Origin: Streptomyces sp. DvalAA-43
Lineage (GTDB): Bacteria > Actinomycetota > Actinomycetes > Streptomycetales > Streptomycetaceae
DNA: 64,000 bases
Assembly (NCBI RefSeq): GCF_900091725.1
Contig: NZ_FMBW01000064.1
Span: 1-64,000, forward strand
Direction: 5' to 3'
In this document: in pieces, positions 25,567-34,137 of the stretch
Position numbering within the stretch: position 1 is the stretch's first letter
How the letters are laid out: each line of letters opens with the position of its first letter
Translations under genes and position numbers: made by a program
Notes under the pieces: model-generated
The model's input: only the letters and a program-made list of their open reading frames with translations
Told to the model about the DNA's origin: nothing
The model's database searches: none

Positions 25567-27476
25567 GAGGTGGCCTCCGCTGCGTACGACGTGGCCGCGA
25601 CGGACCCGCCGGCCGCTGCCGTCCCGACCGGGAACCAGCAGGCGACCTGTCGGTCCGGCCCGAAGTCGGAGAGTTCGGGGGCGGTCCGGTGGCAGCGTTC
25701 CCGGGCGCGTTCGCAGCGCGGTGCGAACGGGCATCCGCCGCCGGTCTCCCCCGGTTCCGGGGGCCTGCCGGGGATGGTCGCCAGTTCCGTGCCGGGATCC
25801 GTGGTCATGGTGGGGACCGCCCCCACCAGTGCCCGGGTGTACGGGTGGGCGGCCCCGCCGAGAAGTGCGGTGACCGGGAGGTCCTCGACGATCCGGCCCG
25901 CGTACATCACCAGGACGCGGTCGCAGACCTGGGCGACGACGGCGAGGTCGTGGGAGATCAGCAGCAGCGCGGCGCCGGAGTCCTCGCGCACCTCGGCGAG
26001 CAGGTCGAGCACCTGCTCCTGGACCGCCACGTCGAGCGCCGTGGTGGGCTCGTCGGCGATGATCAGTTTCGGCTCCCCCATCAGTCCCATCGCGATGACG
26101 GCCCGCTGCCGCATCCCGCCGGAGTACTCGTGCGGCCGTTGCCGGGCGCGGCGTTCGGGTGCGGGGATGCGGACGGCGCGGAGGCGGTCGACGGCGCGTG
26201 CCGCGCCCTGTGCGCGGCTCGCGCCCAGGTGCACCTCGGCCACCTCGGCGAGCTGGCGGCCCACGCGCAGGGCCGGGTTCAGGGAGGCCATCGGATCCTG
26301 GAAGACCATGGCCAGTTCGGTGCCGAGCCGGGGGTCGTCCCGCAGGTCGTGCCCGTCGAAGCGGAGGGTACCGGCCGTGACCCGGCCCGGGTGCGGCACC
26401 AGGTCCGCGAGGGCCAGCGCGCTGAGGCTCTTGCCGGAGCCCGATTCGCCGACCAGGCCGACCGCCTCGCCCCTGGCGATGTCCAGCGAGATACCGCGTA
26501 CCGCCTGCCGCCCGCCGGGGAAGGTCACCCGCAGGTCGCACGCCCGGACCAGGACCCCGTCGCCGTCGGTGGCCGGTTCCTCGGAGGGGTTCGGCTGCTG
26601 CCCCCGGGCCGGTTCCGGTGCCTGCGGCGCCCGTCGGCCGCCGGCCTGTGCGAGCACCTCACCGGCCAGCCCGAACATCAGCCCCGTCAGGACCACGGCC
26701 GCGCCGGGTGCCAGGGCCGCCGCCGGGTTCACGAAGATGCGGTTCAGCTGTTCGTTGAGCAGCCGCCCCCAGTCGTACTGCGGCGGCTGTACGCCGAGTC
26801 CGAGGAAGGAGAGGCCGGAGAAGGCGACCAGGATTCCGCCCGTCGCCTGGGTGGCGAAGAGCACCGACGGTTCGGCGATGTTGGGCAACAGATGGCGTAC
26901 CACCATCTTGAACCGGCCCACGCCGAGGATCCGGGCCGCAGCGACGTAGTCGGAGCCCGCGACCGACGCCGTCAGGTTCTGCACCAGCCGCGCCATGGGC
27001 GGGACCATGGCCAGCCCCACGGCGAGGACCGCGCCGGTGCTGCCCACCCCGAAGATCGTGGCGAGGAAGAGCAGGAACAGCAGCCCGGGAAAGGCCACCA
27101 GTACGCCGACGGTCGCGGTGATCAGCCGGCCGAGGCGCCGGCCCACGACCGCCGGGGCGACACCGAGCAGCAGCCCGCCGCCGACGCCGATCACGGCGGC
27201 CAGCAGGGTGAGTCGCAGGGTCAGCCGGGTCGCCACCACGACGCGGGCGGCGATGTCCCGGCCGAGCTGGTCCGTGCCGAGCAGATGGGCGGCGCTGCTG
27301 CCCTGGTTGATCGCGTCCGTGTCGATCCGCGCGGCCCGGTCGCCGAGCAGTACGGGGCCGAGGACGGCGACCAGCGCCACCAGCAGACAAGCCGTGAGTG
27401 CGGTGATGCCGATCGGTGTCCGCAGCGTGCGCCCGAGCCGGTGCCGCAGCGAGCTGTCATGGTCGTGATGAGGCAT
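25563..27476 (-). CDS. Fused dipeptide/oligopeptide ABC permease (DppC) and ATPase (DppD)
   Basis: A 637-residue fusion. Residues 1 to about 285 are a DppC-like permease: a start helix, HLLGTDQLGRDIAARV, and the EAA loop YVAAARILGVGRFKMVVRHL. After a Pro/Gly-rich linker (PQAPEPARGQQPNPSEE) comes a complete ATPase with GESGSGKS, VFQDPMASLNP, YSGGMRQRA and IIADEPTTALD. It ends in the oligopeptide-transporter Cys motif (GGGCPFAPRCERARERC). Such fusions are known in actinobacteria. The ATG is two bases after the DppB stop, and the protein stop overlaps the DppF start. Confidence 0.92.
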   Translation of the reverse strand: MPHHDHDSSLRHRLGRTLRTPIGITALTACLLVALVAVLGPVLLGDRAARIDTDAINQGSSAAHLLGTDQLGRDIAARVVVATRLTLRLTLLAAVIGVGGGLLLGVAPAVVGRRLGRLITATVGVLVAFPGLLFLLFLATIFGVGSTGAVLAVGLAMVPPMARLVQNLTASVAGSDYVAAARILGVGRFKMVVRHLLPNIAEPSVLFATQATGGILVAFSGLSFLGLGVQPPQYDWGRLLNEQLNRIFVNPAAALAPGAAVVLTGLMFGLAGEVLAQAGGRRAPQAPEPARGQQPNPSEEPATDGDGVLVRACDLRVTFPGGRQAVRGISLDIARGEAVGLVGESGSGKSLSALALADLVPHPGRVTAGTLRFDGHDLRDDPRLGTELAMVFQDPMASLNPALRVGRQLAEVAEVHLGASRAQGAARAVDRLRAVRIPAPERRARQRPHEYSGGMRQRAVIAMGLMGEPKLIIADEPTTALDVAVQEQVLDLLAEVREDSGAALLLISHDLAVVAQVCDRVLVMYAGRIVEDLPVTALLGGAAHPYTRALVGAVPTMTTDPGTELATIPGRPPEPGETGGGCPFAPRCERARERCHRTAPELSDFGPDRQVACWFPVGTAAAGGSVAATSYAAEATS

Positions 27477-27478
27477 CG

Positions 27479-28465
27479 TCAACTCCCGCGGACGGTGGAC
27501 TGGGGGTCGGCGACGGCCACGGCCACGTCGACGACGAAGGTGATCAGCAATGCGGCCGCCCCGTAGACCAGTACGACGCCCTGGACCAGCGGATAGTCCT
27601 TCTCGGTGATGGCCTGGACGATCGTGGTGCCGAGGCCGGGCCATGCGAAGACGTTCTCGACGAGCACGGTGCCGGCGAGCAGCGAGCTGAAGAGCAGGCC
27701 GCCCAGGGTGAGCGAGGAGGTCAGCAGATTGGGCAGCGCGTGCCGCAGATAGCGCAGCCGGGCCGGGAGCCGCTTCGCCCGTGCGGTGCGCATGTAGTCC
27801 TCGCCGAGCACCCGCAGCGTCTCCACCCGGACGATCCGCGACAGCGTCGCCGCCGGTACGACGGTCAGGGCCAGCACCGGCAGTACGTAGGAGTCCGGAC
27901 CGCCCCGCGAGGCGACCGGGAAGAGCGGCCACGCCACGGCGAACGCCGCGGTCAGGCCCACCGCCAGCAGGAATTCGGGCACCGCGCCCAGGAACCCGGT
28001 GACCCCGGTGAAGGCGAGTTCACCGCGCCGTCTGCGGCCGTCCTTGGTCAGCACCGCGGCCGTCATGCCCACGGGGACGGCGATCAGCAGGATCAGTACG
28101 AATGCGGGGACGGCGATCTCCAGGGTGGCCGGGAGCCGGCCGGAGATGATCCCGGAGACCGGCATCTGGGCGCCGATCGACTCGCCGAGCCTGCCGTGGA
28201 GGAGATTCACGACGAAGTCGCCGTACTGCTTCGGCAGCGACTGGTCCAGGCCGAGCGACTGTCTGCGGGCGGCGACCAGGGCCGGGTCCGCGGTGGTGCC
28301 GAGAGCCGCCCGGACCGGATCGCCGGGGATCAGATGGATCATCGCGAACGCGGCCGTGACCAGCGCCGCGAGCGAGGCCAGCAGCCGCCAGGTCCGGCGC
28401 AGGCCGAAGGCGATCCAGGGGTTGCGGACCCTTGTCCCCAGGGAGTCCAGGGTGATCGTCGCCAT
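27479..28465 (-). CDS. Oligopeptide ABC permease (DppB type)
   Basis: A 328-residue permease with about six membrane helices, the DppB N-terminal signature FAMIHLIPGDPVRAALG and the EAA-loop stretch YMRTARAKRLPARLRYLRHALPN-like region that contacts the ATPase. Its ATG shares one base with the TGA of the binding-protein gene (TGATG), so it is coupled to it. It forms a heterodimeric channel with the permease half of the fused protein downstream. Confidence 0.92.
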   Translation of the reverse strand: MATITLDSLGTRVRNPWIAFGLRRTWRLLASLAALVTAAFAMIHLIPGDPVRAALGTTADPALVAARRQSLGLDQSLPKQYGDFVVNLLHGRLGESIGAQMPVSGIISGRLPATLEIAVPAFVLILLIAVPVGMTAAVLTKDGRRRRGELAFTGVTGFLGAVPEFLLAVGLTAAFAVAWPLFPVASRGGPDSYVLPVLALTVVPAATLSRIVRVETLRVLGEDYMRTARAKRLPARLRYLRHALPNLLTSSLTLGGLLFSSLLAGTVLVENVFAWPGLGTTIVQAITEKDYPLVQGVVLVYGAAALLITFVVDVAVAVADPQSTVRGS

Positions 28466-30075
28466 CAGTCGGCGCTCCGGCGCAGGGTGCTCGGGACGAT
28501 TCCGCTGCCGTCCACTTCGAAGGTGACGCCCTTGGCGTAGTACCGGATCGCCTTGCTGACGACCGGCACGATGTCGACGTTCTTGACCAGGGCGGCGTCG
28601 GCCGCGGCCCACAGGGCGCATCCGTCGGCGCCGGGCCTGGCCGATGCCTGGGCGGCGAGCCGGTGGTACTCGGGGTTGACGACGGAGCCGAAGTTGTTGC
28701 CCTTCGGCGGTGGCGGGCCGTCGTAGAACTGGGTCAGCTGGTCGGGGAGCGTGACTCCGATGGGCGCCCAGGCGATGTCCCAGTCGCCGCCGGCGAGGGT
28801 GCTGACGATGGAGCCGGAGCCCCTGGGCTTCGCCGTCGCCTTCACGCCGAAGGAGGTCCACTGCTGGACGGCCAGTTCGACCGCCGAGCCGACCTGGGGG
28901 CCCTGGTTGGTCGCGTAGCTGAGCTGCACGGCGAGCGGTTTGCCGTCCTTGGTCCAGGTGCCCCCGCTCTTCGTCCAGCCGGCCCCGGTGAGTGCGGCGG
29001 CCGCCTTCGCCGTGTCTTGGGCGGGGAGATTGCCCGTCACCGTGTCGCCGGAGCAGGGGGTGGGGGCGTTCTCGCCTATGCCGGTCGGGGGTTTGCCCTT
29101 CCCACCGGTGGCGACGCTCCCCAGTTGTTTCAGATCCAGTACGGAGACCAGGGCCTTGCGCACCGCGAGTTCGGCGGTCGGACGGCCGGCGGCCTGGTTG
29201 AACAGGAGCTGGCCGAAGAGCGCCTCCGTGCTCCGGTTCTTCACCTTGGCGGCGTCCAGCCGGTCCTGGTCGGCGCCGTTGACCAGGGCGACGTTGATCT
29301 GACCGGCCATCAGGAGGTTGGCCGCGGTCGACTCGTTGGCGACCACCTTGACGACCACCTTGCCGGGGAGGTCCGCGCCGGTGGATCCGCGGGGCCCCCA
29401 GGTGTATCCGTCCCGCTTGACATAGGTGTAGTGGTCGCCCGGGACCGCCTCCGTCAGCCGGTAGGGGCCGCTGGCGTCGGTGGTCCTGGCCAGTGCGGTC
29501 GGCGTCGCCAGGCTCTTCCTGCACAGCAGCGGCAGCAGCCGGGCCATCCGCACGATGAACGGGGCGGGCTTCGTCGTGGTGACGGTGACCGTCCGGGCCG
29601 CCTTGTCGGCCTTCGCCACAGCGGTGACGGGGACGGAGAGGCCGAGCATCGGCGACTGGTTCTTCGGATCCGCGAGGTGGTTGTACTCGGCGGCCACGTC
29701 CTCGGCGGTGAGCGCCGAGCCGTCCTCGCAGGTGACTCCGGGGCGGATGGTGAACGTCGCCGAGGTGGTCGTGGCGGACCACTGCTCGGCCACTCCGGGA
29801 ATCAGCGAGCCGTCGGCACCGATGTGCACGAGCGTGTCGTAGGCGAAGGAGTTCATCGCCAGCGCGGTGCTGACCAGCGACGTGGTGGGACTGAGGCTGC
29901 CGGGATCACCGGCGACGGCGACCACCACCGTCGAACCGCCGGGACCGCCCGCGGACGTGTCGCCGCCGCAGGCGGAGGCGGTGCCGACCAGGCCGAGCAC
30001 CGTGACCACCGCGGCCGCCGCCCTGGTTCTGCGGGCCGTTCCGTTGCTGGTCTCCGTGCCTGCGGTGCTGGCCAT
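28465..30075 (-). CDS. Family-5 peptide ABC transporter substrate-binding lipoprotein
   Basis: A 536-residue extracytoplasmic binding protein with a Sec leader and lipobox TASAC. The SBP_bac_5 body has AGDPGSLSPTTS near its start, an early FAYDTLVHIGADGSLIPGVAE motif, and IRPGVTCEDGSALTAEDVAAEYNHL. It would deliver peptides to the DppB/DppC-D permeases encoded directly downstream. The ATG at 30073-30075 was chosen because GGAGG lies five bases upstream; the alternative GTG 30081 lies inside that ribosome site. It is the first gene of the nine-gene operon, whose promoter should lie in 30076-30289. Confidence 0.92.
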   Translation of the reverse strand: MASTAGTETSNGTARRTRAAAAVVTVLGLVGTASACGGDTSAGGPGGSTVVVAVAGDPGSLSPTTSLVSTALAMNSFAYDTLVHIGADGSLIPGVAEQWSATTTSATFTIRPGVTCEDGSALTAEDVAAEYNHLADPKNQSPMLGLSVPVTAVAKADKAARTVTVTTTKPAPFIVRMARLLPLLCRKSLATPTALARTTDASGPYRLTEAVPGDHYTYVKRDGYTWGPRGSTGADLPGKVVVKVVANESTAANLLMAGQINVALVNGADQDRLDAAKVKNRSTEALFGQLLFNQAAGRPTAELAVRKALVSVLDLKQLGSVATGGKGKPPTGIGENAPTPCSGDTVTGNLPAQDTAKAAAALTGAGWTKSGGTWTKDGKPLAVQLSYATNQGPQVGSAVELAVQQWTSFGVKATAKPRGSGSIVSTLAGGDWDIAWAPIGVTLPDQLTQFYDGPPPPKGNNFGSVVNPEYHRLAAQASARPGADGCALWAAADAALVKNVDIVPVVSKAIRYYAKGVTFEVDGSGIVPSTLRRSAD

Positions 30076-30289
30076 GGTCACCTCCGAGGGAGCGGCACGC
30101 CGCCGCCGAGTGAGGGAACATTAGGCAGCGCCTGATCGGCTCCGAGTGGTCGCGGCGCACGAAAAACCGCCCTCGCGACGGTGCGCCGCACCGAAGACGG
30201 GGCATGGACACAGTGGTTCCGGACTCGGGGGGTTCCACCGGAGGGAAATTCGATCGCTCCGCGACCCGGCGGATGAAAATCTCTGGCGC

Positions 30290-30856
30290 ATGACCTCGCA
30301 GCACCACATACGGGCCGACTTCGATGCCCGGACCATCGTCGTCTATCAGGCGTACTCACCGGCGGTCGCCGGTCCGGCCGTGCGCGCGAACCGGTTCGTG
30401 GCGCCGTTCTCGTTCCATCGGATGACCTGGATCAAGCCGTCGTTCCTCTGGCTCATGCACCGCAGCAACTGGGCACAAAAGCCGGGCCAGGAGCGGATTC
30501 TCGCGGTGCGGATCACCCGGGCCGGCTGGGAGGAGGCGCTCTCCCGGGCCGTGCTGACGACGGCCGCCCCGGCTGCTGTAGCCGAGGCTCCCGTGCACGT
30601 CCAGTGGGATCCCGAACGCACGCTGCGGGGAGCCGCTCTCAACCACTACAGCATCCAGGTCGGGGTGGGGCGCGGTCTGATCCGCACGTTCGCCGAGGAG
30701 TGGGTCGTCGGCCTCACCGACCTGACGCCCAGGGTCCAGAAGATCGCGGCGCTGCGGCAGAGCGGCCGGGCCGCGCAGGCCCAGCGGCTGCTTCCGCCCG
30801 AGCGGATCTATCCGGTGCCCCGGGGCGTCGCCGACCGCCTGCGTATCGACGCCTGA
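30290..30856 (+). CDS. DUF4291 domain-containing protein
   Basis: A 188-residue soluble protein of the DUF4291 family, recognised from the N-terminal block IRADFDARTIVVYQAYSP and the middle block MTWIKPSFLWLMHRSNW. The family has no established function. It starts at ATG 30290 (MTSQHHIRADF), the usual family beginning. The frame is open further upstream but adds no conserved sequence. It ends eight bases before the repaired end of the opposing phosphotransferase gene. Confidence 0.88.
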   Translation: MTSQHHIRADFDARTIVVYQAYSPAVAGPAVRANRFVAPFSFHRMTWIKPSFLWLMHRSNWAQKPGQERILAVRITRAGWEEALSRAVLTTAAPAAVAEAPVHVQWDPERTLRGAALNHYSIQVGVGRGLIRTFAEEWVVGLTDLTPRVQKIAALRQSGRAAQAQRLLPPERIYPVPRGVADRLRIDA

Positions 30857-30864
30857 GGCCGTGC

Positions 30865-31879
30865 CTACAGCGGCGGCTCGGCCGCGAGTTCCAGCAGCCA
30901 GCGTGCGCCCGCCGCGTCCGGCCCCGCCCACGGCGCCGGACGCACCGGGGAAGAGCCGCTCCCAGGAGCAGGCCCGGCCGATCGCGCCGAGCCGCCAGGC
31001 CAGGCTCAGCGCCCGCCGCAGTTCGGCCGTGGTACGGCCGGAACCGGTCCACTGTTCCAGGTAGGCGTCCCGCAGCCGGGGCAGCACCTCGGGGCCGAAC
31101 CGCTCACGGGCCGCACGGGCGGGGACGAGGAAGCTGCAGAACGGGTGGGTGACGGACGCGTCGCCCCAGTCGAAGAACGTGAAACGGCCCGGCTCCGGCG
31201 CGAAGAGCTGCCCGTCGTGCAGGTCGGCGTGGTCGAGCGTATCGGCGATGCCCACGCCCGCGAGCTCCTCGCACCACCCGACCAGCCGGGGCCGCAACGC
31301 GTGCAGGGCCGTGCGTTCGGCGGGCTCCAGTGCGGTGTTCCCGGCGACGACCCGGTCGAAGACCTCCGGGAGCGTGGCCGTGCGCGCGCCGGGGACGCCG
31401 AGCCGTTCGATCGCGTCGGCGTACGGCACGAGGGCGCGTTGCACTCCGGCGTACTGCCGCAGCGGTTCCTCCCACGCACGCGGGTCGACGGCGGTACGGG
31501 CCGCCGCGTCGAGAGCCTCGCGGAAGAGCGTGCCGCCGTCCGGAAGCAGCGACCGGCCCCGGTCCGCGTCGACGGCGAGCGGTGTCAGTACGTACCCGGG
31601 CACCCACCGGGCCAGTGCCCCGGTCAGCCCCGCCTCGAAGGCGCTGGCGGGCGGGTTGGCCTTGAACCACACGGCGTCGCCGCCCGCGACGGACATCCGC
31701 ACCAGCACGGACCACGGCCGCAGCCGGACCCTCCGTGGCCCGGTCTCGCGCAGCCCGTGAGCGGCGAGACCGCGCTCCGCCCATCCGAGGGCGTCCGCCC
31801 GCCAGTCCTCCCGCTCCCAGGGCGTCACCGCGTCCGGGTACTGCCCTCGGTCCACCACTGCCGGCGCGTCGCTGCTCAT
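30865..31879 (-). pseudogene. Aminoglycoside phosphotransferase-like protein with C-terminal frameshift
   Basis: About 310 codons encode an APH-fold kinase: N-terminal VWFKANPPASAFEAGL, the Brenner motif DTLDHADLHDGQLF and the metal motif FTFFDWGDASVTHPF. These are the catalytic Asp regions of choline/aminoglycoside kinases. Near 30920-30955, after FPGASG, the frame slips. In the original frame it runs on for about 190 meaningless codons antisense to the DUF4291 gene (to 30356). In the next frame it reads DAAGARWLLELAAEPPL and stops at 30865-30867, a normal family ending. Either a real one-base indel or a sequencing error. The active-site core is intact, so the product may still function. Confidence 0.75.
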
Positions 31880-32013
31880 CGCGCCATCCCATCACCGTGC
31901 CGGTCCGGCCTTCATCCGGTTTTCGGGCGCCGCCGTGGCCCGGCCCGGTGGAGGCAGGCGGCCTCCCCCGGACCGGGACGGCGGGGCGGCGGGGGAGCGA
32001 CAGGGCGGACGGC

Positions 32014-32454
32014 CTACGTCCGCGCCTCCGGTCCGCCGATCATCGCGAGACCGTCGATCGCCGCGGGCGACAGCCGTGATTCCTCCAAGGAGGACAGCGG
32101 GATCCAGCCGACGTCGGAGGTGGAGTCATCGGCCTTGGTGACCGCGAGCGATCCGGGTGCGAGGCCGACCCGGTAGAAGAGCCCCACGAGGTGCCAGTTC
32201 ACGCCGAGCCGGTGCGCGCTGTACGAGCGCGCGTCCACCAGCCGGGCGTCGAGAAGCTCCAGGCCGGTCTCCTCGTACAGTTCACGTGCCAGCGCCTCCC
32301 GCGGCTGCTCACCGGGGTCGATGCCGCCGCCGGGCAGGTGCCACAGTCCGGGCGGGAAGACCGGGGAGCTCTCCGAGAGCCGGGTCAGCAGCATCCGGTC
32401 CCCGGCGACAGCGATCGCATACGCCGAGATGCGTGCCTGTATGTCACTTTCCAC
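32014..32454 (-). CDS. NUDIX hydrolase
   Basis: A 146-residue NUDIX protein. The box reads GGGIDPGEQPREALARELYE followed by ETGL, complete with the REUXEE metal-binding Glu cluster. It is preceded by FPPGLWHLP, typical of MutT-like clean-up enzymes that hydrolyse nucleoside diphosphate derivatives. The GTG start at 32452-32454 has GGAGGG six bases before it; an ATG 21 bases upstream contains this ribosome site and is less likely. The substrate cannot be inferred. Confidence 0.9.
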   Translation of the reverse strand: MESDIQARISAYAIAVAGDRMLLTRLSESSPVFPPGLWHLPGGGIDPGEQPREALARELYEETGLELLDARLVDARSYSAHRLGVNWHLVGLFYRVGLAPGSLAVTKADDSTSDVGWIPLSSLEESRLSPAAIDGLAMIGGPEART

Positions 32455-32566
32455 GTGCGTCCCTCCGGGCATCGGGCCACGGCTGCGGCCGGGCCGTCGG
32501 GACCAACCTACCGATCGCGCAAGGGAGTCCGGCCGGCGGACCGGCCGACCGCCGTCGGCACCCGGC

Positions 32567-33076
32567 CTACCGGCGTTCCAGCGCACCCCGGACGAAGGCG
32601 GCCTGCCCGGCGTGCTGCAAGTCGTCCGAGATGACGCTGATCAGACGCACCCCGAGACTGACCGGCGGCGACCACGCCTCGTCGACGATGCGGTCCAGGG
32701 CGCCGTCGTCGAGCCCGCGCACGAATGCGAGGGTCTGCTCGTGGACCGCGTCGTGGTAGCCGAGCAGCAGTTCGGCCGAGCCCACCCGCACGGACGCGAC
32801 ATCCGCGCTGCTGTGTCCGTACCCGGTGGCCTCCTTCGCGAAGGGCAGATCGAAACGGGAGGCCCAGTCCTCGGTGAACCAGACCTGCTCGACACCGGCC
32901 GCGTCCGAGACATGGTCGTCCTGGACCCGGGTGAGATGCCAGACGAGCCAGCCGATCGAGTTGGCGTCCTCGTCGAGACGGGCGTGGAGGTCGGCGCGGG
33001 AGAGGCCCTCGACCGCCGAGTGCACCGTCTCCCGGACGCGGGTGAACGCGTCGGTCAAAAGGTCAGCACTGTTCAT
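32567..33076 (-). CDS. DinB-family protein (DUF664-like, mycothiol-dependent enzyme fold)
   Basis: A 169-residue four-helix-bundle protein. The first conserved His is in IGWLVWHLTRVQDDH, and later HDAVHEQT and LQHAGQAAFVRG supply the other metal-ligand positions of the DinB superfamily. Actinobacterial members include mycothiol-dependent maleylpyruvate isomerase and thiol S-transferases that detoxify electrophiles. The start ATG 33074-33076 has GAAGG just upstream. It is a single gene between NUDIX and the kinase gene. Metal and thiol use are inferred from family. Confidence 0.85.
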   Translation of the reverse strand: MNSADLLTDAFTRVRETVHSAVEGLSRADLHARLDEDANSIGWLVWHLTRVQDDHVSDAAGVEQVWFTEDWASRFDLPFAKEATGYGHSSADVASVRVGSAELLLGYHDAVHEQTLAFVRGLDDGALDRIVDEAWSPPVSLGVRLISVISDDLQHAGQAAFVRGALERR

Positions 33077-33196
33077 GCCTTCACCATCGCCGCTGCCGGG
33101 CCCGTCCCCGGCCATCGACACGCACCACGCCCCGCACCCGCCCCGGTCGCCGGCCACGGCCGCAACCGCGTCTCGGCGTCAGCGTAGGGTGGTGGC

Positions 33197-34123
33197 ATGC
33201 CCGTCGATGTCCCCGCCGCGTTCGCCGCGTCCTACGGTACGAACGGCGGTGCGTCCGGCCGGGCGTGGATCGCCGCGCTGCCCGGACTGGCCGCGGACTT
33301 CCTCGACCGCTGGACCCTCCGGCCGGACGGTCCCGCAGCGCACGGCATGGCCTCGCTCGTGCTGCCGGTGACCCGTGCCGACGGGATGCCCGCGGTGCTG
33401 AAGCTCCAGCAGGTCACCGAGGACAACATCGGTGCCGCGCCGGGCCTGCGGGTGTGGGACGGCGTCGGGGTGGTGCGCCTGCTCGACCACGATCCGGACA
33501 CCGGCACCATGCTGCTCGAACGGCTGGACGCGGCGCGGCCGCTGTCGACGGTGGCCGACGACACGGCCGCCGTACGGATCCTCGCCGAGCTGATGGCCCG
33601 CCTGGTCGCGGTGGCCGCGCCACCGGGCTTCCGGCAGCTGGCCGACATCGCCGCGGCCATGCTCGACGCGACGCCTCGCGCCGTACCGCAGCTGCACGAC
33701 CCCGCCGAACGGCGACTGGTGGACACCTGCGCCTCCGCGGTGGCCGAGCTCCTCCCCGAGCCGGGCGACCGTCTGCTGCACTGGGACCTGCACTACGACA
33801 ACGTCCTCGCCGGACAGCGCGAACCGTGGCTGGCCATCGACCCCGAACCCCTGGCGGGCGACCCCGGGTTCGAGCTGTTGCCCGCGCTGGACAACCGCTG
33901 GGCCGAGGTGGTGGCGAGCGGCGACGTGACGCGCACGGTGCTCCGCCGCTTCGACCAGCTGACCGAGGTGCTCGGCCTGGACCGGCAGCGGGCGACGGGC
34001 TGGACGCTGGGCCGTGTCCTGCAGAACGCGCTGTGGGACGTCGAGGACGGCAAGACCGCTCTGGAACCGGCCCAGATCGCCATCGCCACAACCCTGTTGG
34101 GCCGGCAGGGACGGCGCCCGTAG
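33197..34123 (+). CDS. Aminoglycoside/hydroxyurea-type kinase (APH_6_hur family)
   Basis: A 308-residue kinase. The ATP-binding N-lobe includes AVLKLQQVTEDN, the catalytic loop is LLHWDLHYDNVLAG (Brenner motif) and the metal site is LAIDPEPLAGDPGFEL. This last pattern is typical of APH(6) streptomycin kinases and hydroxyurea phosphotransferase. It may inactivate an antibiotic by phosphorylation or have a housekeeping metabolite as substrate; both occur among Streptomyces homologues. ATG start 33197; the frame is intact throughout. It is convergent with the LLM oxidoreductase, 14 bases apart. No biosynthetic genes for an aminoglycoside are nearby. Confidence 0.88.
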   Translation: MPVDVPAAFAASYGTNGGASGRAWIAALPGLAADFLDRWTLRPDGPAAHGMASLVLPVTRADGMPAVLKLQQVTEDNIGAAPGLRVWDGVGVVRLLDHDPDTGTMLLERLDAARPLSTVADDTAAVRILAELMARLVAVAAPPGFRQLADIAAAMLDATPRAVPQLHDPAERRLVDTCASAVAELLPEPGDRLLHWDLHYDNVLAGQREPWLAIDPEPLAGDPGFELLPALDNRWAEVVASGDVTRTVLRRFDQLTEVLGLDRQRATGWTLGRVLQNALWDVEDGKTALEPAQIAIATTLLGRQGRRP

Positions 34124-34137
34124 CCCCGACCGGGCCC

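Noticed and set aside
30356..30864. Continuation of the phosphotransferase frame antisense to DUF4291
   Set aside because: No kinase-like sequence, composition is shadow-like, and a frameshift gives a normal ending.
33197..34123. Self-resistance gene of an antibiotic cluster
   Set aside because: No biosynthetic genes are nearby, so a resistance role cannot be asserted.
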